Of a stretch of DNA of 64,000 nt, positions 37,692-47,448 are shown piece by piece. This stretch comes from Pseudomonas sp. TMP9 (GTDB taxonomy: Bacteria; Pseudomonadota; Gammaproteobacteria; Pseudomonadales; Pseudomonadaceae). Within the stretch, counting starts at the first letter, position 1. Each line of letters starts with the position of its first letter. Where the stretch lies: NCBI RefSeq assembly GCF_037943105.1, contig NZ_CP149803.1:2046001-2110000 (forward strand), read 5' to 3'. The translations under genes and the position numbers were made by a program. Below the pieces are notes generated by a model. It did not search any database. It was not told the origin of the DNA and saw only the letters and a list, made by a program, of their open reading frames with translations.

Positions 37692-39050
37692 ATGCCTATT
37701 AGCCAATCAATTCGCAACTATTTCGCCAGCATGCGCCAGCGCAAGCAAGACACCGAGTTTATGCCGGAGGTCGACGGTGCCATTCTCGAAGACTCGCCGT
37801 GGTTCACCCGCATCACTGTTTGGGTGGCCAGCGCATGCTTAATCACAGCACTGGTTTGGGCTAATTTTGCCGTATTAGAGGAAGTCACGACGGGTGAAGG
37901 CAAAGCTATTCCTTCGAGCAAAATTCAGGTTATCCAAAACTTGGAAGGTGGCATCGTCAGCGAGATATTTGTCCGCGAGGGCCAGATTGTCGAGGTAGGC
38001 GCAGTGCTCCTCCGCTTAGATGACACACGCTTTCTCTCCAATCGCGGTGAAGCTGAGGCCGATCGCTTGGCGCTGGTTGCGCGAGTGGAACGCCTGAGCG
38101 CCGAAGCTGAGGGTCGTCCGTTAAGCATGCCAACGGATATCCTGCGCCTGGCTCCGCAGTTAGCTGAAGATGAGATGGCGCTTTATCAGTCTCGGCAGAA
38201 TCGCCTAGAAAGTGAGCAGCGCACCTTGGGCGAGCAACTGCGGCAAAAGACCCAAGAGCTGGCCGAATTTAGCGCTAAGTCCCAGCAATATCGCGCAAGC
38301 ATGGGCCTGCTGCAGCAGGAGCTGAATATGTCACAACCGCTGGTTGCCGCGGGTGCAATCTCCCAAGTAGAAATTCTTCGCCTACGCCGCAGTCTGGTGG
38401 AGATACGTGGCTCGCTGAACGCCACCAACCTGGCAATCCCCAGAGCCGAGTCCGCGGTAGATGAAATCAAGAGCAAGGTGGAAGAGTCAGAATTGAGCTT
38501 TCGCTCAGATGCCTTTAAAGAGCTCAATGAGATCCGTACCGAACTGAAGAAAATCACCGCCAGCAGCGTGGCTATTGAGGATCGCGTTAGCCGCACGACC
38601 GTGGTGTCACCCGTACGCGGGATTATCAATCAACTCAAGGTCAATACCATTGGCGGCGTGGTCCAACCGGGCAGCGACATGCTGGAAATTGTCCCGCTGG
38701 ATGACAGCCTGCTGATCGAAGCAAAGGTGCGGCCACAAGATGTCGCCTTTCTTCATCCGGGGCAGAAGGCCATGGTCAAATTCACCGCGTATGACTTCAC
38801 CATCTACGGTGGCCTCAAGGCCAACCTTGAACTGATAAGCGCGGATACCATTACCGACAAAGAAGGCAACAGTTTCTACCTGATCCAGGTGCGCACGGAT
38901 AAAAGCCATCTGGGTAGCGTGGAACATCCGCTGCTACTTATGCCCGGCATGGTTGCCACGGTGGATATTATTACCGGCGAGAAAAGCGTTCTCGACTACC
39001 TACTCAAACCAGTCCTCAAGGCACGCTCAGAAGCCATGCGCGAACGCTGA
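37692..39050 (+). CDS. HlyD-family membrane fusion protein (LapC-like)
   Basis: 452 residues from ATG 37692. A cytoplasmic N-terminal segment precedes a single membrane helix (about residues 44-64, ITVWVASACLITALVWANFA). Then come the biotinyl-lipoyl half motif QNLEGGIVSEIFVREGQIV, a long coiled coil (about 115-280) and the second half with VVSPVRGIINQLKVNTIGGV. It links the ABC pump to the TolC-like channel. An ATG at 37686 directly abuts TAGGA and so is too close; 37692 gives six nt spacing. It follows the ABC gene by 8 nt. The 25-nt gap to tapT holds no clear terminator. Confidence 0.93.
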   Translation: MPISQSIRNYFASMRQRKQDTEFMPEVDGAILEDSPWFTRITVWVASACLITALVWANFAVLEEVTTGEGKAIPSSKIQVIQNLEGGIVSEIFVREGQIVEVGAVLLRLDDTRFLSNRGEAEADRLALVARVERLSAEAEGRPLSMPTDILRLAPQLAEDEMALYQSRQNRLESEQRTLGEQLRQKTQELAEFSAKSQQYRASMGLLQQELNMSQPLVAAGAISQVEILRLRRSLVEIRGSLNATNLAIPRAESAVDEIKSKVEESELSFRSDAFKELNEIRTELKKITASSVAIEDRVSRTTVVSPVRGIINQLKVNTIGGVVQPGSDMLEIVPLDDSLLIEAKVRPQDVAFLHPGQKAMVKFTAYDFTIYGGLKANLELISADTITDKEGNSFYLIQVRTDKSHLGSVEHPLLLMPGMVATVDIITGEKSVLDYLLKPVLKARSEAMRER

Positions 39051-39075
39051 AACACGTTGTTAGGCATCAGCATCT

Positions 39076-39690
39076 TCAGCTTAAAACATCTGACTGGCCA
39101 TGATTACGCTGGTAAGTGTGTTCGCCCATTGCCTCAATTTGCCCATCAATAAGCGCCTCGAACGGCGCCAGCAAGGCATCGAAGCGCTTGGGAGTTTCCA
39201 GCTCATTGAGCGCTGTAACAATCGCTTCCAGCGTTGAGAGCGCACCCGGCATGGGGGCTTTGCGTAAGCGATAGCGCGACTGGAGCCCCATCGCGAGCGT
39301 CACGCGCGGTAAGTTCGCCAGTAACGGGTTCAGGTGCAAAAGCTTGCGCGCTTTTCGCCAAGTGCCGTCTGGCACAACTAACAGCAAGGGTGCGTCGCTG
39401 CACTGCTCAACGAATGGCACCAAGGCTTGCGCCTGCTCGCCAGGAAAAAGCAGGCAGGCGTGATACCCAGGCGGCTGTAATAACGCCGGCAGTGAGTCAA
39501 ACACCTCACCCACCAGCAACTGGGCGTTACTCAAGCCAAGTGCTGCTAAGCGCGCGGTATTCAGTGCATGTTTGACTTCACTCGGATGCTGCAAAATCAA
39601 CACCCGCGTGCGGCTTGGCAAGCTTGGGATAAGGGCGCACAGGCAACGCGCAGCAGGACGAGCACAACGTGAGCAATGCGGGCGTGGCAT
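39076..39690 (-). CDS. tapT: tRNA-uridine aminocarboxypropyltransferase (DTW domain, TapT)
   Basis: 204 residues from ATG 39690 (MPRPHCSRCARPAARCLCAL). Four N-terminal cysteines (CSRC, CLC) can bind zinc, and the DTW-type motif appears as VVPDGTWRKARKL. The family makes acp3U47 in tRNA from SAM. The frame continues to 39747, but AAGGAG six nt before 39690 fixes the start. It is convergent with the HlyD gene and has no operon partner. Confidence 0.88.
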   Translation of the reverse strand: MPRPHCSRCARPAARCLCALIPSLPSRTRVLILQHPSEVKHALNTARLAALGLSNAQLLVGEVFDSLPALLQPPGYHACLLFPGEQAQALVPFVEQCSDAPLLLVVPDGTWRKARKLLHLNPLLANLPRVTLAMGLQSRYRLRKAPMPGALSTLEAIVTALNELETPKRFDALLAPFEALIDGQIEAMGEHTYQRNHGQSDVLS

Positions 39691-39727
39691 GGGTGTCTCC
39701 TTGGCCGCGCAGTGTGCCATAACCCAT

Positions 39728-39762
39728 AAAAAAACGGCTGACCTCACAAGTGAGCTGAGCCG
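39728..39762 (-). terminator. Terminator of the aerotaxis receptor gene
   Basis: Hairpin CGGCT...AGCCG with a CTCAC/GTGAG inner stem (39735-39762) and two mismatches; on the minus strand seven U residues follow (A-run 39728-39734). Confidence 0.75.
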
Positions 39763-39786
39763 ATCACTGCGCAGTTAAGCCTGCAC

Positions 39787-41359
39787 TCAGCGGTTGAAAC
39801 GCTCCGCTAGGCTGTGCAGATAATCTGCCATGTCTTCCAGCTCTTGACCGATCTGCGCGCCTTGGTGGGCCTGCTCAGCACTGCGGTCAGACAGCTGGGC
39901 AATTTGGGTGATCTGCCGGCTGATGTCCTCCGCTACATGGCTCTGCTCTTCGGATGCCGAGGCCATTTGCTGGCTCATCCCGGTAATCCGGCTGACTGCT
40001 TCGCTGATGCCCTGCAACGCGGTACGCACCGACTCCACACTCTCGACACTCTCTTTAGAAATTGCTTCCCCCTTGCCCGCCGTTACCACCGCACGCTCAG
40101 CGCCTGCACGCAGTGAGGAAATAATCTGATGGATCTGCTCAGTCGATTCCCGCGTACGCGAAGCCAGTGAGCGCACCTCATCGGCTACCACGGCAAAGCC
40201 TCGGCCTTGCTCACCGGCGCGGGCGGCTTCGATGGCGGCGTTGAGTGCCAGCAAGTTGGTCTGCTCGGCAATCGAGGTAATCACATCCGCTACGCTACCG
40301 ATTGATTGGGTGGAATTGGCCAGGTCATTTACAGCTTGGCCAATGTCCACCACCGCTTTGGCCATGTGGTGCATGGAATCCAGACTACCGCTGGCCAGCT
40401 GCAAACCCTGCTTGGCTAAGCGATCAGCCTCCTCCGCGGCATGCGAGGTGTCCTGCACGTTATGTGTAACTTCCTGAATAGTCGCAGCCATTTCGTTGAT
40501 AGCCGTCGCTGACTGATCCGTTTCACTGCGTTGCTGATCGAGCATTTGCGCACTGGAGCGTGACAGATCGGCAGAACGCGCCGCATGCTTCTTAACGTTA
40601 CTGCCCGCATCCTCAATGCGCGTCAGCGCGGTCTGTAAGCGCGCCTCTTCGCTGATCATCGCCATGTCCAGCAACGCCTGGGCGCCGCGATTGTCGGTAT
40701 AGGTCAGGGCGACTAAGGCACTGGTAAACGCCTTGGGATGCTCGGCAAGGGTGTTGCGAATCAGGCTGCGTCTTGCAGCAAGCTGATAGGAGCCGAGCAC
40801 AAATAACGTGATCAGCGTCAAGACCCATTGCCAAGGGTCGCTGAGCAATAACTCGGCGGCCAGCACAACTAAACCGGCCAAAATCAGCGGCCATGACTGG
40901 ACAATATCCAGCGTCCAGCTTTCTAGCCTGGCGACTGGTGGCTTACCTTCGCGTAAACGCGCATAGAGCTTTTCCGCCCGGCTTTTCTGCGCTTCATTAG
41001 GTAAAGAGCGTACCGACTCATAACTCATAACCGCACACGCGCTCATTCTCATAAATCGGCGTTACATAGGCGTTTACCCAGTAGTAATCGCCGTTTTTTG
41101 AGCGGTTTTTGATGATCCCCATCCAAGGCTTGCCCTGCTTGATGGTTTCCCACATGTGGCTAAAAACGGCAGGCGGCATATCCGGGTGGCGAACCAAATT
41201 ATGTGGCTGGCCGATCAGTTCCTCACGCGAAAAACCACTGATTTCGACAAAAGCATCATTGCAGTAGGTAATAACGCTATTGATATCAGTGGTGGAGATC
41301 AGACGATCTTTCTCCGGGAAGGTTTTTTCCCGCTGAGTAACTGGGAGGTTGTTGCGCAT
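39787..41359 (-). pseudogene. aer: Aerotaxis receptor (Aer-type PAS chemoreceptor) split by a frameshift
   Basis: Two overlapping frames together make one Aer-type protein. The first, from ATG 41359 (MRNNLPVTQREKTFPEKDRL) to a stop at 41018, is a PAS domain with YCNDAFVEISGFSREELIG and WMGIIKNRSKNGDYYWVNAY, expected to bind FAD. The second, ending at 39787, has two membrane helices ([17 protein letters not shown] and following) and the chemoreceptor signalling domain ([20 protein letters not shown]). The join ...GYE-SVRSL is broken by a direct repeat CTCATAA at 41017-41030: deleting one 7-bp copy restores the frame. An ATG for the second part (41028) lies 8 nt before the stop of the first, so two separate polypeptides could still be made. 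It could also be a sequencing or assembly error, or slip-strand variation. Confidence 0.85.
41017..41030. repeat. 7-bp tandem duplication causing the aer frameshift
   Basis: CTCATAA occurs twice head to tail (41017-41023 and 41024-41030). Seven extra bases shift the frame by +1 exactly where the PAS frame ends and the signalling frame begins. Confidence 0.9.
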
Positions 41360-41596
41360 GTGGGTTATCCCTGCCTGGTTTTGTGTGACCGTATGTGTGC
41401 TATCAAGCATAGCAGTGGACGGGGACAGGGCTTGGTTACTTGCATTGCTGCAGCAAATGCCGCAACCGGCCGTGCATTACGCAAAGTCGGCCAGAACAAA
41501 AAACAGGGACTAAAGGTGCGTGCAAGTGCTTATCAGCGCATGGCTAAACCGGCTGCGCGGGGCACGCAGCCTGTTCAGCTAAGCGTCTGCGTCCAA

Positions 41597-41731
41597 TCAA
41601 CGACGCCGGCGACCTGCTGGCTGGGGTGCTGGCTTGTCGTTGCGGATAGGGATGGGTTGCAGTGTTGGCGGCTCACGCAGGCCGAGTGCAACCAGTAGGT
41701 CATGCAGAGCATTCTGTAATTTGGCATTCAT
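41597..41731 (-). CDS. Small basic protein of 44 residues
   Basis: From ATG 41731 the frame reads MNAKLQNALHDLLVALGLRE, then a proline-rich stretch, and ends in GRRRR. GGAGG stands nine nt before the ATG, a good ribosome site. An amphipathic helix followed by a Pro/Arg tail is not typical of chance frames. I believe similar short proteins precede aer in other Pseudomonas, from memory. Function unknown. A 7-bp GC-rich hairpin (41551-41571, GGCTGCG/CGCAGCC) follows its stop and may attenuate transcription into aer. The rest of 41411-41831 holds no other gene. Confidence 0.6.
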   Translation of the reverse strand: MNAKLQNALHDLLVALGLREPPTLQPIPIRNDKPAPQPAGRRRR

Positions 41732-41831
41732 AAAAAGTAGCCTCCAACCCATATCATTGAACAGATGCTTAACCATCTGGCTTTATCTTAGCCTAGGCGG
41801 GTCGAACTAGCGCCCGCTTCATCGTTACAGA

Positions 41832-43871
41832 CTAAAACAGTACACGAAGCCCGGCATACAGCGTGCGCCCCGGCCCTGGCTCAAAATAACGATCTCTAAC
41901 GGCGTTGATCCGCAAGTTGTCGAAATATTCACGGCCCAGCAGGTTATCGATACCCAAATAGGGTTCCAAGCTTTGCTCGCCGAACTGCACGCGCTTGCCC
42001 ATACGCAAGTTGAGCAACGCATAGCCTGGGGCTGACTGGGTATTGGCATCATTGGCGTACACCCGCGCCTGAGCCGTAACCCCCACGCGCACGTAACCGC
42101 CTTGGTGCTCATAGGCCAATTCGCTGAATAGGCTATGCCGCGGGATACCTGGGGTTTGCCTGCCTGAAAAATCGTCACTTTGGGTTTGATACTGCGTATA
42201 CCGGTAGCGGTTAGCGGCATACGCCATGGACCAACGCCAGGCGTCGGTCACCTGCCAGCCCAGGCTCAACTCCAGACCATCGCGGCGCGACTGCCCAGCA
42301 TTGCGATAGAAGCTTCGTCCGGGTTGCGCATCCAAACTGAATGCTACCAGTTCTTCCTCCAAATCAATCTGGTAAAGCGCTGCGGCATACCGCAGTGCGG
42401 GCCATTCACCTTTGATACCCAGCTCACGACTGAAGGCTTCGGCAGGTTGCAACGCTGCATTAAATCCGCCCCCTTGAGGGTCAGCCAGCTCACTGATGGT
42501 TGGCGTCTCGAATGAAGTCGCCACACGCGTATAGACCGACTGCTGTGGCGTCAGGCGATAACTTAGGCCAGCGCTGTAGTTCCAATTTTCCAGGTTACGC
42601 GAGCCTGAATCATCGCGACTGTCAGCCAGATAAAGGTCATTCACGGCCAGTCGTACGTGGTCATAGCGCAGACCCAGGGTGGCCTGCCATCGCTCACTGA
42701 GGTCGATTTGGTCTTCGACAAACAACCCCTGGCTGAGCGCTGACTCATCCTGCTGCTGACGTGACGGGCCACGCTCACCGGTTAGGTTGTCATACCGACG
42801 CCGATCATCGCGCTGCGCCTCCAAGTCAAAACCGCTGGTGATTTTATGGAGTAAGCCGGCTAACTCACGGTGGTGGCTGTATTGCCCGCCAATGCCGACA
42901 AAATAACGATCAAAGGTTGTCTGTCCACTCGTTTCAAAGCCCAATCGATTACCGAACTTGCGATGACCAACATAGCTGCGCAACTGGTACTGATCGGCCC
43001 CTGTGGCGTAACCATCCCAGACCAACGCCAAACGTTGCTGACGAATATACTCATCGGCGTCGAAAGATAAATTCGGCGCAGCAGCCTGGCGACGATCGTC
43101 GTCAACTTGGGCCGCTGTCAAACCGCCAGGATCTTCCGCGCGGTTATCGATGGCATTAAAACTCAAACGTAAACGGCCTGTCGGCGCATACCAACCCAGC
43201 TTGCCCGTCACGCTGTTGGTCTGCGCTCGGCTGTGCTCGCGATAGCCGTCGAGGGTGGTGCTGTTAAAGGCCAGTAGCCCGCCGAAATCACCCTCACTGC
43301 CGCCCATCTCAACGCGTGTGCGCTGGTAACCCAGGCTTGCTGTGCTGACATCCAGTTGCATTGAGGGCAAAGCCGGTGGCTCGCGGGTTTCGATCGCCAG
43401 CACACCGCCGGCAGCATTGCCATACAGCACCGAGGCCGGCCCACGTAAGACCTCCATGCGCTCGACCAAACCAAGATCAAGCCCGTCGAGTTCAGTTTGC
43501 CCATCAGGCATGGTTAAAGGCACACCATCAACCAGCACGCGAATGCCCCGCACACCGAAATTACCCCGCGCGCCGAACCCACGAATCGAGGGCCGCAAGC
43601 CTTGAGCCACGTTGTAACGGTTGAGGCTGAACACCCCTGGCACGCGAGCTAGCAAAGCATCAAGGGCGAGATTTTGTTCACCCGGCGCACTGCCCGCTTC
43701 AACCACTGTCACCGCAGCCGGTGTGCTCAACCAGCGCACGTTACTGCGTGGGCTAGTGATCAAGAGCGGAGCCAGCTCAACAGCAGTTTCTTCAGCCTCG
43801 GCCGCCAGTAATGTGCGGTTATCTGCGAGTAACCATAGGCAGGCGGACGCGACAGCGAAGGATAGGCGCAT
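41832..43871 (-). CDS. TonB-dependent outer membrane receptor
   Basis: 679 residues. Signal peptide to about residue 24 (LLAAEAEE). The plug domain (about 45-165) has GVFSLNRYNVAQGLRPSIRG, VLVDGVPLTMPDGQ and VEVLRGPASVLYGNAAGG-type motifs; a 22-strand barrel follows and the chain ends in aromatic LYAGLRVLF for outer-membrane insertion. There is no N-terminal signalling domain, so it does not act as a FecA-type regulator. The ligand is not evident; it could be an iron complex, copper or another nutrient. The start lies 5 nt after the aceK stop, so the two are probably co-transcribed. I see no convincing Fur site because the region upstream is aceK coding sequence. Confidence 0.9.
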   Translation of the reverse strand: MRLSFAVASACLWLLADNRTLLAAEAEETAVELAPLLITSPRSNVRWLSTPAAVTVVEAGSAPGEQNLALDALLARVPGVFSLNRYNVAQGLRPSIRGFGARGNFGVRGIRVLVDGVPLTMPDGQTELDGLDLGLVERMEVLRGPASVLYGNAAGGVLAIETREPPALPSMQLDVSTASLGYQRTRVEMGGSEGDFGGLLAFNSTTLDGYREHSRAQTNSVTGKLGWYAPTGRLRLSFNAIDNRAEDPGGLTAAQVDDDRRQAAAPNLSFDADEYIRQQRLALVWDGYATGADQYQLRSYVGHRKFGNRLGFETSGQTTFDRYFVGIGGQYSHHRELAGLLHKITSGFDLEAQRDDRRRYDNLTGERGPSRQQQDESALSQGLFVEDQIDLSERWQATLGLRYDHVRLAVNDLYLADSRDDSGSRNLENWNYSAGLSYRLTPQQSVYTRVATSFETPTISELADPQGGGFNAALQPAEAFSRELGIKGEWPALRYAAALYQIDLEEELVAFSLDAQPGRSFYRNAGQSRRDGLELSLGWQVTDAWRWSMAYAANRYRYTQYQTQSDDFSGRQTPGIPRHSLFSELAYEHQGGYVRVGVTAQARVYANDANTQSAPGYALLNLRMGKRVQFGEQSLEPYLGIDNLLGREYFDNLRINAVRDRYFEPGPGRTLYAGLRVLF

Positions 43872-43876
43872 GCGGC

Positions 43877-45607
43877 TTAATACTCCCTGTCGGCTTGGTC
43901 TTTACGCCGATAGGGGAACACATCGATTACCTTGCCGGCGCGAATAGCGTCTTGCAGGCTTTTCCAGTAGTCGGCGTCATACAGCTCGCCATGCAGCTCA
44001 TTGAATAATGAGCGCTGCTGCTTATCCGCAAACAGAAACGGCGGAAATTCCTCAGGGAATACATCCAGCGGCGCCACCGAATACCAAGGCTCGGAAGACA
44101 TTTCATCCTCGGGATAGCGCGCCTGAGGAATGCGGCGGAAGTTGGCTTCGGTGAGGAAGCAAATTTCGTCATAGTCGTAGAACACCACACGACCGTGTCG
44201 GGTCACGCCGAAATTCTTCAGCAGCATGTCACCTGGGAAGATATTCGCTGCTGCCAATTGCTTAATGGCCAAGCCATAGTCGTCGAGCGCGTCACGCACC
44301 TGAGCTTCACTGGCGCTCTCCACATACAGGTTCAGCGGCGTCATGCGCCGCTCAGTCCAGCAGTGACGGACCAGCACGGTGTCGCCATTAACTTCAACAG
44401 TGGACGGCGCGACCTCCAGCAACTCGGCCAAACATTGCGGATCAAATTTGCTTAACGGGAAGCGGAAGTCAGCAAATTCCTGGGTATCCGCCATGCGTCC
44501 GACCCGGTCGACTGTTTTCACCAAGCGGTACTTCTCAATCACCGTATTGCGGTCAACGTTTTTAGACGGCGAGAAGCGGTCTTTGATGATTTTGAAAACA
44601 GTATTGAATCCCGGCAGGGTGAACACGCTCATGACCATACCGCGCACACCAGGTGCCATTACAAACTGGTCATTGGTGGTGGCTAGGTGGTTGATCAACG
44701 AGCGGTAGAACTCTGATTTACCGTGCTTGTAGAATCCGATTGAGGTGTACAGCTCGGCGATGTGTTTGCCCGGCAGAATGCGCCTGAGGAAGCCAACAAA
44801 TTCCGCCGGGTAACCGACTCGCACCATGAAGTAGGAACGGGTAAAGGAGAAGATGATCGACACTTCCGCTTCATCGGTAATCAGCGCATCAATCTGGATG
44901 CCCTGCCCTTCGCGGTGTAACAGCGGAATCACCAACGGCCATTGCTCATCAAGGGTGTAAATGCGCCCCACCAAATACGCGCCTTTGTTGCGATACAAAC
45001 GTGAGGCAAACAACTCAATGCGCAGGGCCGGGTCTTTGCACACCCAATCGGGCAGGCTTTCGCGCAACTGTTTGAGCAAACGATCCAGATCACGCTGCAG
45101 GTTTTCATAGCCCACTTCGAAGCTAAAATCCTCAAAAATCTGCCGCAGGGCTTTTTCAACATCGCCTTTGGGCTCGTACAAACGGATTTGCGGTGTACGC
45201 GCATTAACCCGCAGCGCCGGGCGGGTGGTGTGGATAAACATGCAGCCATCATTGATTTGGTCATGGCTGAACAACCCGCAAAAAATCGAGTTAAACCACG
45301 TTTCTGCCAGTTCATCGTCGTCGCGTAGGTTAATCAAAGCAATATAGGCCGACTTAACCAGCGGCCACTGCTGCACATCCAGTAGTAGCTGAGCCTCATA
45401 GGCTTTGCGTAAGCGTTCGCTGACCGCATTCACGCTCGCTTCATACAGTGCAATACGCGCCGCTGATGCGTCCTGAATTTCCTGCCACTGCGCCTGTTCG
45501 AATCGCACGCGCGCGCCGTTGGTAATCTGCCGAAACTGCTCACGGTAATCATCGAAGCCTTCGAGGATAAGCGCGGCAATCGCGCTGGCTGGCCATTGCT
45601 GTGGCAT
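43877..45607 (-). CDS. aceK: Isocitrate dehydrogenase kinase/phosphatase
   Basis: 576 residues from ATG 45607 ([20 protein letters not shown]), full length for AceK. It phosphorylates or dephosphorylates isocitrate dehydrogenase and so steers isocitrate between the TCA cycle and the glyoxylate shunt. Visible family regions include [20 protein letters not shown]-type and [15 protein letters not shown] segments, the kinase catalytic region [19 protein letters not shown] (the DYDE metal-binding part), and the C-terminal [26 protein letters not shown] with seven nt spacing supports 45607 over the longer frame to 45667. The gene adjoins a TonB receptor, not aceBA. Confidence 0.95.
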   Translation of the reverse strand: MPQQWPASAIAALILEGFDDYREQFRQITNGARVRFEQAQWQEIQDASAARIALYEASVNAVSERLRKAYEAQLLLDVQQWPLVKSAYIALINLRDDDELAETWFNSIFCGLFSHDQINDGCMFIHTTRPALRVNARTPQIRLYEPKGDVEKALRQIFEDFSFEVGYENLQRDLDRLLKQLRESLPDWVCKDPALRIELFASRLYRNKGAYLVGRIYTLDEQWPLVIPLLHREGQGIQIDALITDEAEVSIIFSFTRSYFMVRVGYPAEFVGFLRRILPGKHIAELYTSIGFYKHGKSEFYRSLINHLATTNDQFVMAPGVRGMVMSVFTLPGFNTVFKIIKDRFSPSKNVDRNTVIEKYRLVKTVDRVGRMADTQEFADFRFPLSKFDPQCLAELLEVAPSTVEVNGDTVLVRHCWTERRMTPLNLYVESASEAQVRDALDDYGLAIKQLAAANIFPGDMLLKNFGVTRHGRVVFYDYDEICFLTEANFRRIPQARYPEDEMSSEPWYSVAPLDVFPEEFPPFLFADKQQRSLFNELHGELYDADYWKSLQDAIRAGKVIDVFPYRRKDQADREY

Positions 45608-45807
45608 AAACAAACCCCTTCGGATAACTGCAGTTAATCGGTTGAGCTTATCCAGTGACCGCCGCAAGTAAAAGCCAGCAATGCATGGATAGGCATTTAT
45701 CTAAGCTCAAATCGTTACCCCGCATGTGCCATAACCTGTATTGCGAATTGCCTTGGCGCGCCAGCCCGGCAACACTGCTCAACCTTTTAAAGCCTGTGGA
45801 GGCCGCT

Positions 45808-46701
45808 GTGCGCCTTGCTGACCTGATGCGCCTATTGCTGCTTGCTGCTATTTGGGGCGCCAGCTTTTTGTTTATGCGCATCGTCGCGCCGGTGCTCGGC
45901 AGCATGCCGACTGCTTTTTTTCGTGCCAGCTTGGGCATGCTTGGGCTGCTGGCAATTCTGTTGCTGATGCGGGTGCGTTGGAACTTCAACGGCAAGCTCA
46001 AGCATTGTCTGATTCTTGGCGTCATCAATGCCGGATTGCCTTCTGCCATGTACTGCTTGGCCGCGCTGGTGCTACCAGCGGGTTACTCAGCCATCCTCAA
46101 CGCAACGACGCCCATGATGGGCGTCTTGATCGGCATGCTGTTTTTTGCGGAGGCGCTGACCTTGAGCAAAGCGGCTGGCGTGGCTGTTGGCCTGTTTGGT
46201 GTGGGCGTGCTGACCCGTACCGGGCCGGTTGAGTTTGACTCAACCCTGCTACTCGGCGCCGCCGCCTGCTTGGTGGCGACCGCTTGCTATGGGTTTGCCG
46301 GCTTTCTCACCCGGCGCTGGATCGGCATGCAGGGCGGCTTGGATAACCGCTTAACCGCCTTTGCCAGCTTGTGCGGCGCCAGTCTTTTCCTGTTGCCGCT
46401 GTTTGGTGGTTCTCTATTTATACAACCGCCTGCCAGCTGGGGTGGTCTTGAGGTTTGGCTGTCGTTGGCTGGGCTAGGTTTTGTCTGTACAGCGTTTGCT
46501 TACGTCCTGTACTTCCGTTTGCTAAGCGATATCGGACCGATCAAAGCCAGCACCACGACCTTCCTGATTCCGCCCTTTGGTGTGCTGTGGGGCGCACTGT
46601 TATTGGATGAGCCTTTATCCTGGGCTTACCTGTATGGCGGCGTGCTAATCGCGATTGCCCTGTGGCTGGTGGTGCGACCCACTGCACACGCTAACGCTTG
46701 A
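45808..46701 (+). CDS. EamA/DMT-family membrane transporter
   Basis: 297 residues with about ten hydrophobic helices in two EamA halves (RLLLLAAIWGASFLFMRIVA in the first; SLAGLGFVCTAFAYVLYFRL and the end of the second). The E-A-L motif FFAEALTLSKAAGV closes the first half. The substrate is unknown; relatives export amino acids or metabolites. The frame extends to 45655, but GGAGG at 45798-45802 is five nt before a GTG at 45808, giving the usual family length. It is divergent from aceK with a 200-nt gap in which I see no clear operator. Confidence 0.85.
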   Translation: MRLADLMRLLLLAAIWGASFLFMRIVAPVLGSMPTAFFRASLGMLGLLAILLLMRVRWNFNGKLKHCLILGVINAGLPSAMYCLAALVLPAGYSAILNATTPMMGVLIGMLFFAEALTLSKAAGVAVGLFGVGVLTRTGPVEFDSTLLLGAAACLVATACYGFAGFLTRRWIGMQGGLDNRLTAFASLCGASLFLLPLFGGSLFIQPPASWGGLEVWLSLAGLGFVCTAFAYVLYFRLLSDIGPIKASTTTFLIPPFGVLWGALLLDEPLSWAYLYGGVLIAIALWLVVRPTAHANA

Positions 46702-46748
46702 GTGCAGTGCACTGCAGGAAGGTGTTGCTAATGGCCACCGAAAACAAA

Positions 46749-46781
46749 ACACCCTGCGAGAATAAAACCCTCGCAGGGTGT
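46749..46781 (-). terminator. Terminator of thrH
   Basis: Perfect 12-bp stem ACACCCTGCGAG/CTCGCAGGGTGT (46749-46760 with 46770-46781). On the minus strand it is followed by TTTTGTTTT, so it mainly ends thrH; the convergent EamA gene may also use it. Confidence 0.8.
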
Positions 46782-46830
46782 CGGGTGACCGTTCAATTGG
46801 CTCGCGAATGCGCGCCTTCAGTGGAGGCTA

Positions 46831-47448
46831 TTACAAGCTCAACGGACGATTGGACGCTTTGAGGAACTCACGCTTGAGCGCTTCAAACGTGTGAACCGCT
46901 GGGAATTGTGGGAACTCGCGGATCACATTCTCTGGCGCATGAAACAGGATGCCTGCATGGGCTTCACTGAGCATGGTGGTGTCGTTGTACGAGTCACCCG
47001 CCGCAATCACTCGGTAGTACAGGCTCTTGAAGGCAAGCACCGACTGACGCTTGGGGTCTTTCTGGCGCAGCTGGTAATCAACCACGCGGTCAGTCTCATC
47101 GGTAACCAGCTTGTGACACAGCAAGGTGGGGAAACCTAACTGACGCATCAGCGGCTGGGAGAACTCATAGAAGGTGTCTGACAAAATCACCACTTGAAAG
47201 CGTTCGCGCAGCCAATCGACGAACTCCACTGCGCCCTCCAGCGGCTTGAGTGTGGCGATCACCTCCTGAATATCAGACAGCTTTAAGCCATGTTCATCCA
47301 GAATGCGCAGGCGCTGCTTCATCAGCACGTCGTAATCGGGAATATCCCGGGTGGTCGCTTTTAGCGATTCGATGCCAGTTTTTTCCGCGAAGGCGATCCA
47401 AATTTCCGGGACCAGTACGCCTTCCAGGTCGAGACACGCGATTTCCAC
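46831..47448 (-). CDS. thrH: Bifunctional phosphoserine phosphatase/homoserine phosphotransferase ThrH
   Basis: 205 residues of the HAD superfamily. Motif I is CLDLEGVLVPE (the catalytic Asp, with Glu in place of the usual second Asp, as in ThrH), motif II ILSDTFYEF, and motif III/IV AAGDSYNDTTML. ThrH dephosphorylates phosphoserine and can transfer the phosphate to homoserine. The start is GTG at 47448, supported by AGGAG six nt upstream. It is a lone leftward gene. Confidence 0.93.
   Translation of the reverse strand: MEIACLDLEGVLVPEIWIAFAEKTGIESLKATTRDIPDYDVLMKQRLRILDEHGLKLSDIQEVIATLKPLEGAVEFVDWLRERFQVVILSDTFYEFSQPLMRQLGFPTLLCHKLVTDETDRVVDYQLRQKDPKRQSVLAFKSLYYRVIAAGDSYNDTTMLSEAHAGILFHAPENVIREFPQFPAVHTFEALKREFLKASNRPLSL

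Noticed and set aside
41156-41698. A 180-codon plus-strand frame opposite the PAS part of aer
   Set aside because: It is antisense to a clear PAS domain and to the small basic protein; no ribosome site or family features.
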